From: Gnetum montanum
Taxonomy: Eukaryota; Streptophyta; Gnetopsida; Gnetales; Gnetaceae
Direction of reading: 5' to 3'
Assembly: GCA_015680685.1 (NCBI GenBank)
Contig: MNCI01007801.1
Span: 31,503 to 95,502, forward strand
Length of the DNA stretch: 64,000 bases
In this document: positions 11,937 through 23,255 of the stretch, piece by piece
Position numbering within the stretch: position 1 is the stretch's first letter
How the letters are laid out: each line of letters opens with the position of its first letter
Program-made: the position numbers and the translations under genes
Notes under the pieces: model-generated
The model's input: only the letters and a program-made list of their open reading frames with translations
Told to the model about the DNA's origin: nothing
The model's database searches: none

Positions 11937-14704
11937 TTAAACTGCCACGCCTTGCAGCATATCAGAACCGTGTTCAGCAGTTGTATTTGCCCTTTGAATA
12001 TTCCTCGTGACGTTTGAAATGTTTTCCTGTGGAATAAAATGACGCAGGTCAAGATATTCGAAAGATGGTCATATAACTAAATCTGATTTCACATCTCTTT
12101 AATCTATTGGAAATTCAAACAGAATATTAAAACTTACCTTCCATTGAGACAGCTTTGAATGCAACTCATTCCACTGGGATGCCCCAAAAACACGTTCTGT
12201 GGACCGGCTGTTGGCAGAAAGGAGAAACAAAAGAAAAAAAATGAAAACAAATACAAGGAAATACCATACATTAATCAAATTAGGAATGTGGCCTACTTGA
12301 CAACTGCGACTTGGCGCATCTGATCCATTTTACAATCCACCAACTTTGCACTTATTGCACGAACTATCCAATATTCCACTTCATCATCAGAGACCTGAGC
12401 AGTACAAATGTAAAATAAAAGTTTGAATAATCAAGAAAATCTTGTGCAGGAAACCAGAAAGGTATCAAAACCACAGCGGTTAGCAACCAGCTACATCAGT
12501 TACCCGCAATGTGTCTCGAATGGAAGTGTAAGGGATCTCTCCAGATCCCTTTGAAGCAAGATCCGCAAAAGACATCAACCGCATTTTTGTTATGCAATCT
12601 TCATGAACAAGACCTTCACCAAAAGATACAAGAGATGTCAAACAGCCCTTTGTGTCAACAAACAAATACAGCAACATGTGCAGTCTCAAACAAGAGAATA
12701 CCATAGCTCTTCAAAAAAGTAGAATTAGCAGCTTCAAAATCCAAGTATGAATCTAGCCGGTGTGCTAAGAAGTTCTGTAGTAATCGATAAACCAAACAAT
12801 ACTTCCCATCCTTCTCTAGTTGTGCAACAGCGGGCATTCCTAACAAGTCACACTAAAATGCCCAAGGAATAGAAAAAATTACAATAATGTGCAGCAAACT
12901 AAATTCAAAGAACATGAAGAATATTCCAGTATTATGTATTTATTTGCTAAACCTATAAATCAAATTTATAACAAATGGGGCCAAATTAAGAACTCAAGAT
13001 TGCTAAAAAAGGCTTTCCAAATACACAAATGCGATGCATACCTGGAACATATCTGGGGTTTTAACAAATTCTATGATGGCCCTAACAGCATCTTCTTTTA
13101 CTTCACTTATGTAACCATCATCAGCACTAAATGTAGCAAGGTACTTAACAAGAAATGAAAATGAATCTCTCTGAAAACTGCTGACAAAAAATAGAAAATA
13201 TATTTTAAGTCTCTGGAGAGATTAAAATAAAATTCAACACTGCAACGCTAAACCCCAATTAAATTAAAGAGAAAAATGAATACCCCTTGGTGTCTTTCAA
13301 TACATTTGATATGATAAGAAAAAGCTCTTGCTGATCATTTTTGCCAATATTCCATTCCTTCAGATACATATCCATCTTTTTGATGGAGGGAATAAGGAGA
13401 TCTGTTACTTTTCCAGCTACAGTCAATTTAAGCACCTTCTTGTAAACTAGAAATTTGCTGTATGGGTTATCAAGCATGTTGTACAGATTAAAGAGGCTGC
13501 AAAAAAAAATGTGTAAGGTAAAAGAAACTATATGGGTAAGTCATGAAATCATGGGATAAAATATATAAACAAATATTACATTTTTACACGCAACGCAGGT
13601 TTGTCACTCGCTTGCTGGCTGACTCTTGTAGATATCTGATCTGCTATAGCCAAAGCTTCATCTGGACTCTCTACTTTAGTGACCAGATTGCATATGACGG
13701 TGAAAATGCATTCAAGATCTTCAAGTCACAGAATCAAATATATATCAAAATGAGAAGATTAAAATTTTAATCATGCAGCAAAAGTTTCAAATGCTGTAAA
13801 AAATAAATCATATTCTAGAAAGCCATATATATGCTAACATATACTAATAGGTTGTAAATGCAGTCTAGGAACAGAGTATCATATATGCTTAACATGGTAC
13901 CTTGTGAAACGTTAAATATCTAAATATGTCATAGCAATGCACAAATCTGATTATAGTGGGTTTCAATTAGTCTGCATAAAAAAATATTTATTTGCTATAA
14001 TTTATGAATAGTACTATAATTTTGGAATATTTATTTTTTGCACTGCGCCCATCCATGAAATTTTATAAAACCACCATGATGACTGTCAATGTAGCTTGAT
14101 TAATTTTATAATAATAAACAAAGTGTATAGATGGGAAGATTTGGAAATAATAACAACATACAATTCCGTTGCTCTTTGCAATTCCAAACTCCAAGTTTTT
14201 ATGGTAATTTGACTATTGCTCAAATAAAGTGCCATACCTTTAGTTTCACAGGCGAATTCTACCAAAGCATGATCCGCCAATGAAATATTTTGTCAAATTG
14301 CGTATAATTTTTGATTCGTGGAATAATTTAATAAAAAGAAATACCTTTATCTGCAGCATTTGCAAAAACGATGTCTGCTGATGTAAGTAATAGTGAAGCA
14401 AGATCTGCCCATCTTTCCTGTTCCAAATAAGCTTGAGCTTCTCGATAGTGGCGCATTACTTCGGGTTCTGCAACCTAATTTACAGAAATTCAGGCGATAA
14501 ACAAATAAATTAGGAGACATTGGGCTGAGCTAGGGCAAAGCGAACTGTTATTAAATCAAAGTTATTAGAAATATAAGCATCAAATCATGAACTGTTTGCA
14601 AATTTGGATACCTCGGTTCCAGCACCTGCCCATGCCATTTCTGCAGTAAATCGAGCAACGGCAAGAGTGGCATCCTCATCCGAAGTTTCTACCAGTAACG
14701 ACAT
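11937..14704 (-). CDS. EIF3M: Eukaryotic translation initiation factor 3 subunit m (PCI domain), ten exons
   Basis: Subunit m of the cytosolic eIF3 complex, which recruits mRNA to the 40S ribosome. Coding exons on the minus strand are 14704-14612, 14474-14345, 13718-13580, 13496-13284, 13180-13042, 12852-12702, 12613-12504, 12394-12297, 12207-12138 and 12026-11937. Every intron has GT-AG ends and phases join exactly. The product is 410 residues, close to the usual plant eIF3m length. Recognisable segments are 'TSDEDATLAVARFTAEMAWA' at the N-terminus, 'LFNLYNMLDNPYSKF', 'YLKEWNIGKNDQQELFL', 'MPAVAQLEKDGKY' and 'STERVFGASQW' after the PCI/winged-helix region (about residues 190-345). The start was chosen because this Met opens the family N-terminus. 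The fifth exon uses the outer of two nearby AGs (before CAG at 13180), the one that keeps frame. Introns are short for a TE-rich genome, and no disabling change was seen. Expression is presumably constitutive. Confidence 0.93.
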
Positions 14705-15036
14705 TCCCAACACACCTGATGTGTCAAGTTCAACAAAATCTCAATAAACTCGCGCTTCCAACCAAGCACAAAGATTTTGTGAGAACAAAACTCAACTTAA
14801 CATATTCAAACCAGTAACCAAAGCACGTCACCAGAATAACGAAAAGAACATGTTTGATATACCTGTTGCAATCTGGAGACAAAATCGAACGAATTTACGA
14901 AGATTTCAGGAAGGCCTTCAATCGAATGCGTTTGTATTCGGCTCTGCTTCGGCAAGCGATTTAAGACTGTGAAAGGGTTTCCTGCTCTCTTCTGCTGTGC
15001 TGCACGGCAATGTATGGGTTTTAGGTTTTGTATCAT
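14705..15036 (-). other. Probable spliced 5' leader of the eIF3m gene with an upstream ORF
   Basis: Upstream of the eIF3m ATG there is an acceptor-like 'acatcag' ending at 14716. A donor-like CAG/GTATAT follows position 14863. Joining them would give a leader exon (to about 15036 or beyond) spliced to 14715. This leader contains an ATG at 15036 opening a frame of about 66 codons. After splicing, that frame runs out of frame through the main ATG and stops just past it. The main coding frame is not extended. A telobox-like 'aacctaaaaccc' (minus strand) lies near 15026, a motif common upstream of plant translation genes. No transcript evidence is available. Confidence 0.4.
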
Positions 15037-15059
15037 AGCCTGAGATTTGCATTTCTAGA

Positions 15060-15490
15060 TTGCGTTACCTTGTTTTGCTATTTAGATTTGGTTTTTGACT
15101 TTGATGACATTAGCTTTAGTATTTAAAGAAAATTCATATTTAAAAATATTTTTTAGAAAAAAACAAAACACTAAGCAACGCAGGTGCCCTTAAAAACTAA
15201 GTTGATTAAGTGACTACTCTTGACTAACTAACTAGTGGGATTTTCTTGGCTAACTTATACAATGAGGTGTTAGCTTAGTCATGGATGCTTTAAGTCATGG
15301 GTTTAATTTTGGTGGGCAATTCTAAGTTATAGAGTTTAAATTTGACTATATGTTTCAAGGTTGACTCAAATTTACATAGGACCTTTAGTTTGGGGGGTGG
15401 GTTGTTGGAACCTAAAAGAATTGTAATATAGTTCAATTAGAACTTTATAACTCAACATTGGTCACCACAATCTAACCCATGGCTAAGAGC
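15060..15490. other. Upstream flank of the eIF3m gene
   Basis: Nothing definite. A promoter for the minus-strand gene is expected between about 15037 and 15200, but no clear TATA box was found. A weak tRNA-like head near 15235 could be another old SINE. Confidence 0.35.
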
Positions 15491-15550
15491 TTTCAAATCA
15501 AGAGTCTTAACACCTCATTGTAACCTAGTGGTAAAACTCTTGATTTGAAA
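15491..15550. repeat. 15-bp perfect inverted repeat with 30-bp loop
   Basis: The arms 'tttcaaatcaagagt' (15491-15505) and 'actcttgatttgaaa' (15536-15550) are exact reverse complements. It could be a small MITE-like hairpin or part of a tRNA-derived repeat, since 'acctagtggtaaaactcttg' inside it looks like an A box. Confidence 0.7.
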
Positions 15551-15611
15551 TAGTTTACCTATTTAGTTTGTTGGTGCTCAAAAGTTTAAATGCCTTAGGA
15601 ATAGCTAGTGA

Positions 15612-15768
15612 GAGATGGCTTAGGTAGTTGCCAATTCAAGTGATACTTTATGCGTTATTAAATTCCTCTATAACTATTCTAATATATCATGTTGGCTATA
15701 TGCCATGGAGTGTACCTATAGTCAAATTATTTTAAATTCCAACCTCCCCTCCCCCAAATATGCATTAG
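15612..15768 (+). mobile_element. tRNA-derived SINE, copy 3
   Basis: The head 'gagatggcttaggtagttgcc' and the tail 'ttccaacctcccctccccc', then 'atatgcat', match the SINE family seen at 8639. Confidence 0.5.
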
Positions 15769-15811
15769 GGATGCATCAAGTGGTTAGCTCATTATCTTGC
15801 TAGGCAATATG
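15768..15811 (+). mobile_element. SINE head, copy 4, apparently split by the RTE LINE
   Basis: 'atcaagtggttagctcatta' followed by 'cttgctaggcaata' is the family head. A matching tail ('ggatgcacctat' followed by a C-rich run, then 'aatatgcat') begins at about 17822, right after the end of the RTE LINE. This suggests one SINE interrupted by that insertion. Confidence 0.45.
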
Positions 15812-15989
15812 TATATTTATCTATAAGAAGAAGAAAGAGGGTAAGGTATGATCCTTTTCCTACCCCAAAGAGAAGGTTTTTTAGGATTCTTTATAAGGAT
15901 AAAACCTAAAAGGATAGCCCTAAAACTATTGGCCCTTTCCTTTGGATTATTTTGGAGTTTCCCCTATGCTTTTGAACTTTGAATTTTTA

Positions 15990-17822
15990 TTTTTAATATA
16001 TTTATTTTTTAGAATCCAACATCCAAATAATTTTAGTTTGGTTAATGAACTTTCCTTCAAGGTATAGACAACCTTATCAAAGATGAATAATGGAAAAGCT
16101 ATTGGACCATATAACATTCCTATAGAAACTTGGAAAGAACTAGGAGATACAAGTGTTTCTTGGCTAACACAATTATTTAACAATATTTCTAAGGATGAAG
16201 AAATGCCCAACAATTAGAGAAAAGGCATAGGTGTTCCCATTCACAAAAATAAAGGAGATGTATAAAAGCTTGGAAAGCATAGGGAGATATAGGAGTTTCT
16301 TAGCTGACACACCTATTTAACAATATTTTAAAGAATGAACATGGATCATTGGCCAATTGGTTAGCTCTCACATCTTTGTACCAATAGGTGTTGGGTTTGA
16401 AGCCCAATATTAACACCCCCTATTGCAATTGCTATATATTGCTAGCTTAGGGGATTGTCTTAGGTAGACCTAACCTTTTCCTCAAGAAAAAAAAACAATA
16501 TTTTGAAGGATTGAGAAATGTCCAACAATTGGAGAATAAGCTTTGTTGTTCCCATCTACAAATAAAAGAGACACACAAAATTATGCAAAGTATCAAAAAA
16601 TTAAGTTAATGAGCCATACTAGTCATATAACAACATCTTAGAATTGAATTAATAGTATCAAAAAATCAATTTGGAATTATGCCAAGGCAATTTACTATAA
16701 AGGCTATTTTTTCATACAACAATTAATGGAGAAATTTAGAAAAGCATAGAAAAAATCTACATATGATCTTCATTGACTAGGAAAATGCATATGACAAAGT
16801 GCCTAGAGATATTATGTTGTGGCCTTGTAGAGGAAGAACATCCCAAATAAATATATTAAAGTGATTCAAGACATTTATGAAGGAGCTACCACTAAACAAC
16901 ATTTAATTCTCTAGTCAGAGTAGGTCTACAACAAGGGTTTGTGCGTAGCCTGTACTTATTTGCCATTATTATGGAGTAATTAACAAAGGAAATACAAGAT
17001 GAAATCTTTTAGTGTATGTTATTTAGAGATGATACTATGTTGGTGGATATAGCTTGAGAAAACATTACTTTTAAAATGAAGAATTAGAGACATGCTCCAA
17101 AATCAAAAGGCTTAAAAATTAGCAAAAGTAAGACATAATATATGAAATGCAATTCTAATAATAGCCCAAATAGTGGTGAAATAGAAGTGACAAATCAAGG
17201 CTAAAAAGTCCCTCACTATAAATAGTTCTACTACCTACAATCAATCCTCCAATTATATGGTGAAATTGATAAAGATATAAGAAATAGAATTGAGGTAGGA
17301 TAGGTAAAATGGAGACAAGCTAATAGTATTCTATGTGATAAAGAATACTAATAAAATTAAAGAGGCAAATTTATAGGATAGCTATTAGGCATGCTATCTT
17401 ATATGCTGTTGAATGTTGGGCATTACAAAAGGGGCATGAATAACAAATCAGTGTGGCAAAAATGCAAATGCTTCGATGAATATTGAATGTTACCAAAAGA
17501 GATAAACTACATAATACATACATTAGAGAAAGACTTGGAGTGTCTTCTATATAAGATATCCTACAAGAATGGTAGTTTAGATGGTTTAAATATGTTCATA
17601 GAAGATCATACAATGAGCCTATAAAAAAAGGTTGCTACATGATTATTCTAGGAAAGCCACTAAAAGGAAGACCAACGAAGACATAGAAAAAACAATTAAA
17701 AATAATTTGAAGAAAATATAAATAAACAAAGATCTAGCCCTTCATAGAGGAAAATAGTGAAAAGGAGCTCAAGTAGCTGATCCTATTTTATTAGAACAAG
17801 GCTAGGATGATGATGATGATTG
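15990..17822 (+). mobile_element. RTE-type LINE relic (reverse transcriptase)
   Basis: Decayed plus-strand frames follow the plant RTE reverse transcriptase in order. 'NNGKAIGPYNIPIETWKELG' lies near 16085, 'ENAYDKVPRDIMLW' near 16780, 'RVGLQQGF' near 16920, 'FRDDTMLVD' (the usual F-A-D-D site) near 17025 and 'VKWRQANSILCDK' near 17305. The end 'DLALHRGKW' lies near 17735. The sequence finishes in a (GAT)n run at about 17809-17821, typical of plant RTE 3' ends. A segment of about 140 bp around 16125-16260 is repeated at 16270-16580, and a SINE lies in the second copy. Many stops and frameshifts are present. Confidence 0.75.
16340..16494 (+). mobile_element. tRNA-derived SINE inside the RTE LINE
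   Basis: 'ggccaattggttagctctca' (A box) and 'gggtttgaagcccaa' (B box) are followed by an A-rich tail at 16486-16494. The flanks 16320-16339 and 16495-16514 are diverged copies of one RTE segment beginning 'acaatatttt', interpretable as a target-site duplication of about 20 bp. Confidence 0.6.
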
Positions 17823-17915
17823 TTGGCTATTTGTCTGGGGATGCACCTATAATGAAATTAGTTTAGTTTTGACATCCTTTCATTCCACCCCTCTCCCCTC
17901 CTCCAATATGCATAA
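17822..17915 (+). mobile_element. SINE tail, right part of copy 4
   Basis: It matches the tail of SINE copies 2 and 3 (C-rich run, then 'aatatgcat'). See the head at 15768. Confidence 0.4.
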
Positions 17916-18030
17916 CATATGCTTTAGGGAATGCTTTGAACTTTGTGTTTATTAACTTGTAAAATTGGGGGTTATATAAGGAGAGTAGGAAATTGGCATT
18001 GGAAATTAAAATTATTTAGGTATTAGACCC

Positions 18031-18885
18031 TAATGAGTCATGATTTGATTGGCTTTGATATCGGGTACCCAATATTGAAGCCTAAGAAGTGATATCGGAT
18101 ATCTGATATCATCTCTTCTGTGCTAGCCTATAAATACAACACTTGGGTGCACGGTTGGGACATAGTTTTGTTGTTAGATTTTAGATAGTTTTTCATAGCT
18201 TTGTGATTCCAAGTTTTGTTATTCCTAGTGCATGTCAGTGTGATGTTTGTCATGGTACGATCTTCTTATTTGAGTGTGATATACTTGAACATGCTACATG
18301 ACCAGAAATAAAGATCAAGATTACTCCCATCATTGCAACATCCACTTAGATTTATTGTTGCTTTAATTATTTAATTGTTTACTATTTTCTTTAGCTAATG
18401 TTTCCATTTATTTCTATTTACTATTCCTATCATTAAGCAATGAGTATGAAAAATTACGAGTGTTTAAGTGTAATTACTTTGTGACCTAGCAATGTATTGT
18501 TTGGCAAGCCCAGTGACGTACGCCTGGCAATCCCAGCAGTAGTTATACAAAGTCCAAGACTTGTGCGGATAGTTAGGGATTGATACTCATCGCACATAGG
18601 CTAGTTTAGACTTTACTTTTCACTATTTATTAGTTTAATAATTAATTTACCTCTTATTGTCATTATTAGTAGCATAGGATTAGACAACATCATCATATGG
18701 CTCACTTTGGACTAAACCATATGTGATAACTAAGCTATCACTAGTCCAAGTGAGAAGATTGGGAACTGCGATCAAGGCATAACAATTTAGATGCACAACT
18801 AGTCCCATCCATGGAATTCAATCGAATTGTGTGTGAATGCTTATGATTCATATGGTTGGGCATAGGGGTACCTCGTTGCTCATCA
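18031..18885 (+). repeat. 5' LTR of element G
   Basis: 855 bp, matching 26132-27044. The U3 part contains several GATATC-like motifs, then the TATA box 'tataaata' at 18129-18136. AATAAA lies in the segment 'agaaataaagatcaag' near 18305. It ends 'gctcatca'. Confidence 0.9.
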
Positions 18886-18886
18886 T

Positions 18887-18904
18887 TGGCATCGTTGCTA
18901 GGGG
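18887..18904 (+). promoter_or_regulatory. Primer-binding site (tRNA-Asp type), decayed
   Basis: It starts one base after the LTR. It differs from the reverse complement of the plant tRNA-Asp 3' end at four positions, all transitions. Confidence 0.85.
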
Positions 18905-19011
18905 ATGATGCTCATTATCTAGATTAGTTATATTACACATAATCACTATAAACATATTAATGATATATCTTTCAAAAAATATTAAATCATACACACTGTA
19001 AACCAACAACA

Positions 19012-21515
19012 ATGTCTCTTTCACAAGGAAGTGATAATGCACTGTATGGCAGAAGCATTCATTGGAGAACTAACGAGATATATGTTGAAGAAAGTAGGAG
19101 TGACCAACCTTATGCAGGGATTTCATATGTTCATGACTACCTTGTCGACACTCAAGGATCACATTCACCGTAGACAAACAACCCTCGAGGAGATGAAGTA
19201 AGTCTTGGACAAGGGGAGGCCTCAAGGCCTAAGGCATTCTTGAAACCAGGAAATGATAAATCAAGGGACCCTAGGGAACACCATATAAGCCATGGAAATC
19301 CTTCCAATTCCTCATATTCTCTCTCCCTTCAATGTCTAGTTCTGAAAAAGATGAATGTAGGTATAGAGATAAAGCTCCACTATGGGATCAAAATAAAAAT
19401 AGAAATCGAACCCATGGGAAAAGTCAAAGACATCAACATGAACATAGATAGCATCGTTATCAGATAAGTTGTGAAGGAAATTCTCATCACAACATGACCG
19501 ATGATGATGAATCCTTATTGGCCACTAAGAGCCCAATGTAGATCATAGAGGCAGTTAAGATATTCCACGGGCATCACAAAAAGAGTTCCCTACCCAGGCC
19601 TGATATGAATGGTATTTCTAAATTTGCAAGATGTTATGATTTAGATCTACAATATCATTTACAAGCCTTCCATGATGCTTGTACTTTATACAACATTGAA
19701 AGTGGGTAGCAAAAGCTCAAGCTTTTTCCTAGGACACTAATCAATAGAGCTGAAGTGTGGTATAGATCATTGAAACCAAATTCAATCCAATGATGGTTCA
19801 CAATGCTGAAACTCTTCAACGAGAAATACCAAACCTATGCAAGGGTGTTCAATCTAAGGAGACAAATCCAGGATGAAGATAAGAACAACATGAACCCTTG
19901 GACGTGGCCTTAGATAGATATTATTCTCTATAGAATGGATGCCCAGGCCATGGTTTCTCTAAGGAAAGGTAACTTTTTCACATCATAGATGGGTTCATAA
20001 TGAAACAAGGGAGACCCTTGGGATGTATGCCCTAGGTCAATTATATGATCTACAAACTCATCAAATCTGAGAGCTAATCAAGTGCATGGCCAAAGAAGAA
20101 GGAGAGATATGCAAATGGGAGAATATCGAGAAATATCACTAGGACCCAACTCATCAAGAGAATTAGGTCCATATCTATGGTAAGGAGAAAGAAATTGCTC
20201 TTGATAAGGTGATTCTGCACCAACTCTTGCCGATACAGAAGTCTATCGATGAACTTGAAGCAAAGTTTAACAAGGTATCAAAATGGGTATATGACAAAGT
20301 TACAACTTTAGTAGAAACTGTAGAGGAGAAGGTCATGCAAAATAAACTAGGCGATCAAAATAAACAAAGAAGGTAGAACCATGAAATAGCTAGGAACACG
20401 TTTCAGCAAACAAGAAATACAACTGAAGAAAGTGAGCTATAGACTCAAGCACAAACAAAGATAATGGATGTGACATCTGCATATATGACCATTCGAAGGG
20501 CCATTGCCCAGTCTTGTTGTATCTACATGAGTATTGGGCAAATGCATTAAATCTAAAATTCATATAGAAGCACATGCCTAGGAGGCTTCCTCTTCCATAG
20601 GGTAAGTATAGATAGTCCCACAACCAATCGTACTATTCGATGGGGCCTTATTACCAACCTTAACACTATCATCATTTGTAGTAGAAAACCCCACAATCAT
20701 GGGGAAGGCCACCACCAAACTAGCCCTATCCTTCTTATTTGTTGAAACTGCATAGATATTAGGTTCAACACCTTGTTTCTCCAAATAGTTCTACGTCCTC
20801 CACTACAAATCATTACTATCACCCTTCCAAGTACCATCAACCCATGACATTCCCTGAGGGATCACCACCTCGTGTCTCTTACCATCCATCCTACGTTTGA
20901 TATTCTCATACTCTACCTCATCATACATCACCGCCAATGACACAGGAAGGTTTGGTACCACACTATCAACAAAAAAATGCCACTTGTGCTGTGAATGTGC
21001 ATAGAAATGCTAATATTGATAAGTCCCGACTGCAAACTTGGAAACGTTCATTCTTTAGGAAAGGCTCTAGATAGAAGTGTAATACTCATGGACCTACTAC
21101 ATCATCTGAACTAGCACAAGGCCAATCTAGTGCAATGCCTTCCTTCTCACAACCAATGTCCTTTGATCCTACACAAGGGCCACCATCCATAGTTACTCCA
21201 ACACCAAACCAAAGCAATGAATCTAGCAATGTGAGGAAACAAACAAATCCATGCATATTGTATCATAATCAAGGGTATGATCATGGGCTAGATGTTTGCA
21301 ATGTTAATACAACTCATGCCTTGACCCACCATACAATTAACAACCAAGTGTGTGAATAAAAATTTGTCTACATAGCTGCTACTACACTAAGAGACACCCA
21401 GTGGTAAGGAAATGAAAGGTTACCAATGTTTTATACATGCATGGATCTTGCATTTTCACTTATTAATTCTTGCCATGACTGAATGTTTAGTCATGGGGGA
21501 AACCCCCCATTCTAA
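19012..21515 (+). pseudogene. Gag relic of element G, with pol-terminal peptide
   Basis: The ATG at 19012 opens 'MSLSQGSDNA', matching 'MPLLQDYDNA' of element A. The retrotransposon gag core is readable near 19550-19880 ('YDLDLQYHLQAFHDACTLYN', then 'LKLFPRTLINRAEVWYRSL'). A C-x2-C-x3-H-x4-C motif ('CDICIYDHSKGHC') lies near 20473. Downstream is a Pro/Ser-rich tail with no protease. The frame at 21486-21515 ends 'FSHGGNPPF', the counterpart of the pol C-terminus in elements D and K. Numerous stops interrupt it. Confidence 0.8.
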
Positions 21516-23255
21516 CCTTCAGAATTAATATGTATTTTTCATCTTTTTGTTTTACATTTTTTTATCATTTTCTTGTTTTTTGATATAATTTTTTCCTATC
21601 ATTTTCAACATTTTCTATCTTTTGTTTTTATTTCATTTGTTAGTAATCTCACTTGTGAATAAAATGATCATGTAGCCCATTGAGGTGAGGTTTTCTCTAT
21701 GTTGTCAAGTCATGAGGGATTGATTATTCAGATAGTGAGACCATGTCATCCATCCAATAATTCCATTAATAAGAGGTTCTTGCCCTAGTCATAATGATAT
21801 TCTTTTCCCATTACCAAAACTTAAAATAAATTCATGATCATTGTGCTTGGACTGAAAAGTGAAGAACCAAGGGGGAATGTGAAGGGTATGACATCAAGGG
21901 GATTTGTGGATTCTCTTTGGCCACTTTTGTATGTTCTATCATGTTGCTAAGGTTGTAATGATATCCTTGTAGATCTAACAAAGAATGGGAGTAAGAGTAC
22001 AATAACAAGCATTGAATAAATTTCTTGGGGTTCCGGAAAGACATGCACCCATGCCTAAAGGTTGGTAGCTTCTTGAGCTTCCAAAAAACATGTTCCATCT
22101 ATAAGCTCCTCCCTTGGACAAAATGCTAAGTGATGCTACTCCTTGCAACTATGGTAGTCTTATGGTTGTTAGTTGAAGTGATGAAATGATGCGATGTCAC
22201 TAAAATGTGGTTTGGACTTGCTTTGAATCTTGAAAATAAGGGATAATGGTTATTTAACCATTAATAAACACCAAAATTCATTATGCCTTTGGTAAGACAC
22301 CTCACATCCCAATTTCTTCAATCCTTTCTACAACCCATCTCATCTCACTGTCTATATGATCCTAACTTGTGCTTTTGTGTAACATAGGGTTATTTGCTCA
22401 ACTTGGTGGTTTTAACATATGTGTTTTATTCCACAGGTATGCATTGCATTCAACCCCTTCAATGCCTATGGACATTTTTTGGTGTGGTTACATAAGGGCA
22501 TAATGGGCTAGAGCCTGCTTTGGGGAGGATCCACTTGTGTAACTATTGTAACTTGTACTTGTCTAATACAACCACATCATTCCTTACCTTCCAAGAATCT
22601 CATTGATAAATTTTATGCTTTCCCTTATCATGTAATTAATCCATTCCACACTGTTGAGCTTTTAATGTCAATGAATTCATCTTATACCACTTTCAGTACC
22701 TCCAAATGATTTTCTACTTACCCTAGAACTATGGACCCAACCTAAAACCTTTCAACCAACCCTAGAGCTTCATTTTCCATGCTCAATACCCTCATTCAAT
22801 ACAATTTCATGGACCTTGGTATCGACTACTCGATATCAGGTTAGCCTCGATGTCAGATACCCAATATCTAGTACCCGATATTAGGTTGAACAAACCTATA
22901 AATACAATCCCCGTAGTGCCCAAAAATCCATTCTCTTCATTTGCAACTACGAGAGTTTTTCAAATTTTCTTTTGTGGCTCAGATCTTTGTGCAACCAACT
23001 TCCACTTGTAATATCTCACTCAATACTGCTCCAATTCCATAACTTTTTCAATACGTCATACATAAGCAAAAAGGAACCAATCATGAAAGGTCATAAATAA
23101 GATAAACATTTTCTGGGCATTTTTTTGAAAATTTTTCTAACTCTACAATCATATGAATCATAGAACTTAGTGGAACTAAGGTCATGACTAAGGTATAAAC
23201 CTAGTAACAATGAATAACAACACCTTAGTAACATCTGATCCTTGATTGATTGTAG
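21516..23255 (+). other. Internal spacer of element G with conserved blocks and a promoter-like segment
   Basis: Non-coding. It holds a block at 21882-21906 and another at 22513-22536. Both are shared with elements A and D. It also holds an LTR-like segment with GATATC-type motifs (22829-22880) and 'cctataaatacaa' at 22895-22907, the same TATA context as G's own LTR. Confidence 0.7.
22829..22907 (+). promoter_or_regulatory. Putative internal promoter upstream of ORF2 (element G)
   Basis: Repeated 'cgatatc', 'ccaatatc' and 'ccgatatt' motifs precede a TATA box 'tataaata' at 22897-22904. They resemble the U3 region of G's LTR in motif order and TATA flank. The ORF2 ATG is about 350 bp downstream. 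The function is inferred. Confidence 0.5.

Noticed and set aside
12509-13158. Plus-strand frames of 65 and 89 codons across eIF3m exons
   Set aside because: Antisense to exons and introns of a clearly supported minus-strand gene.
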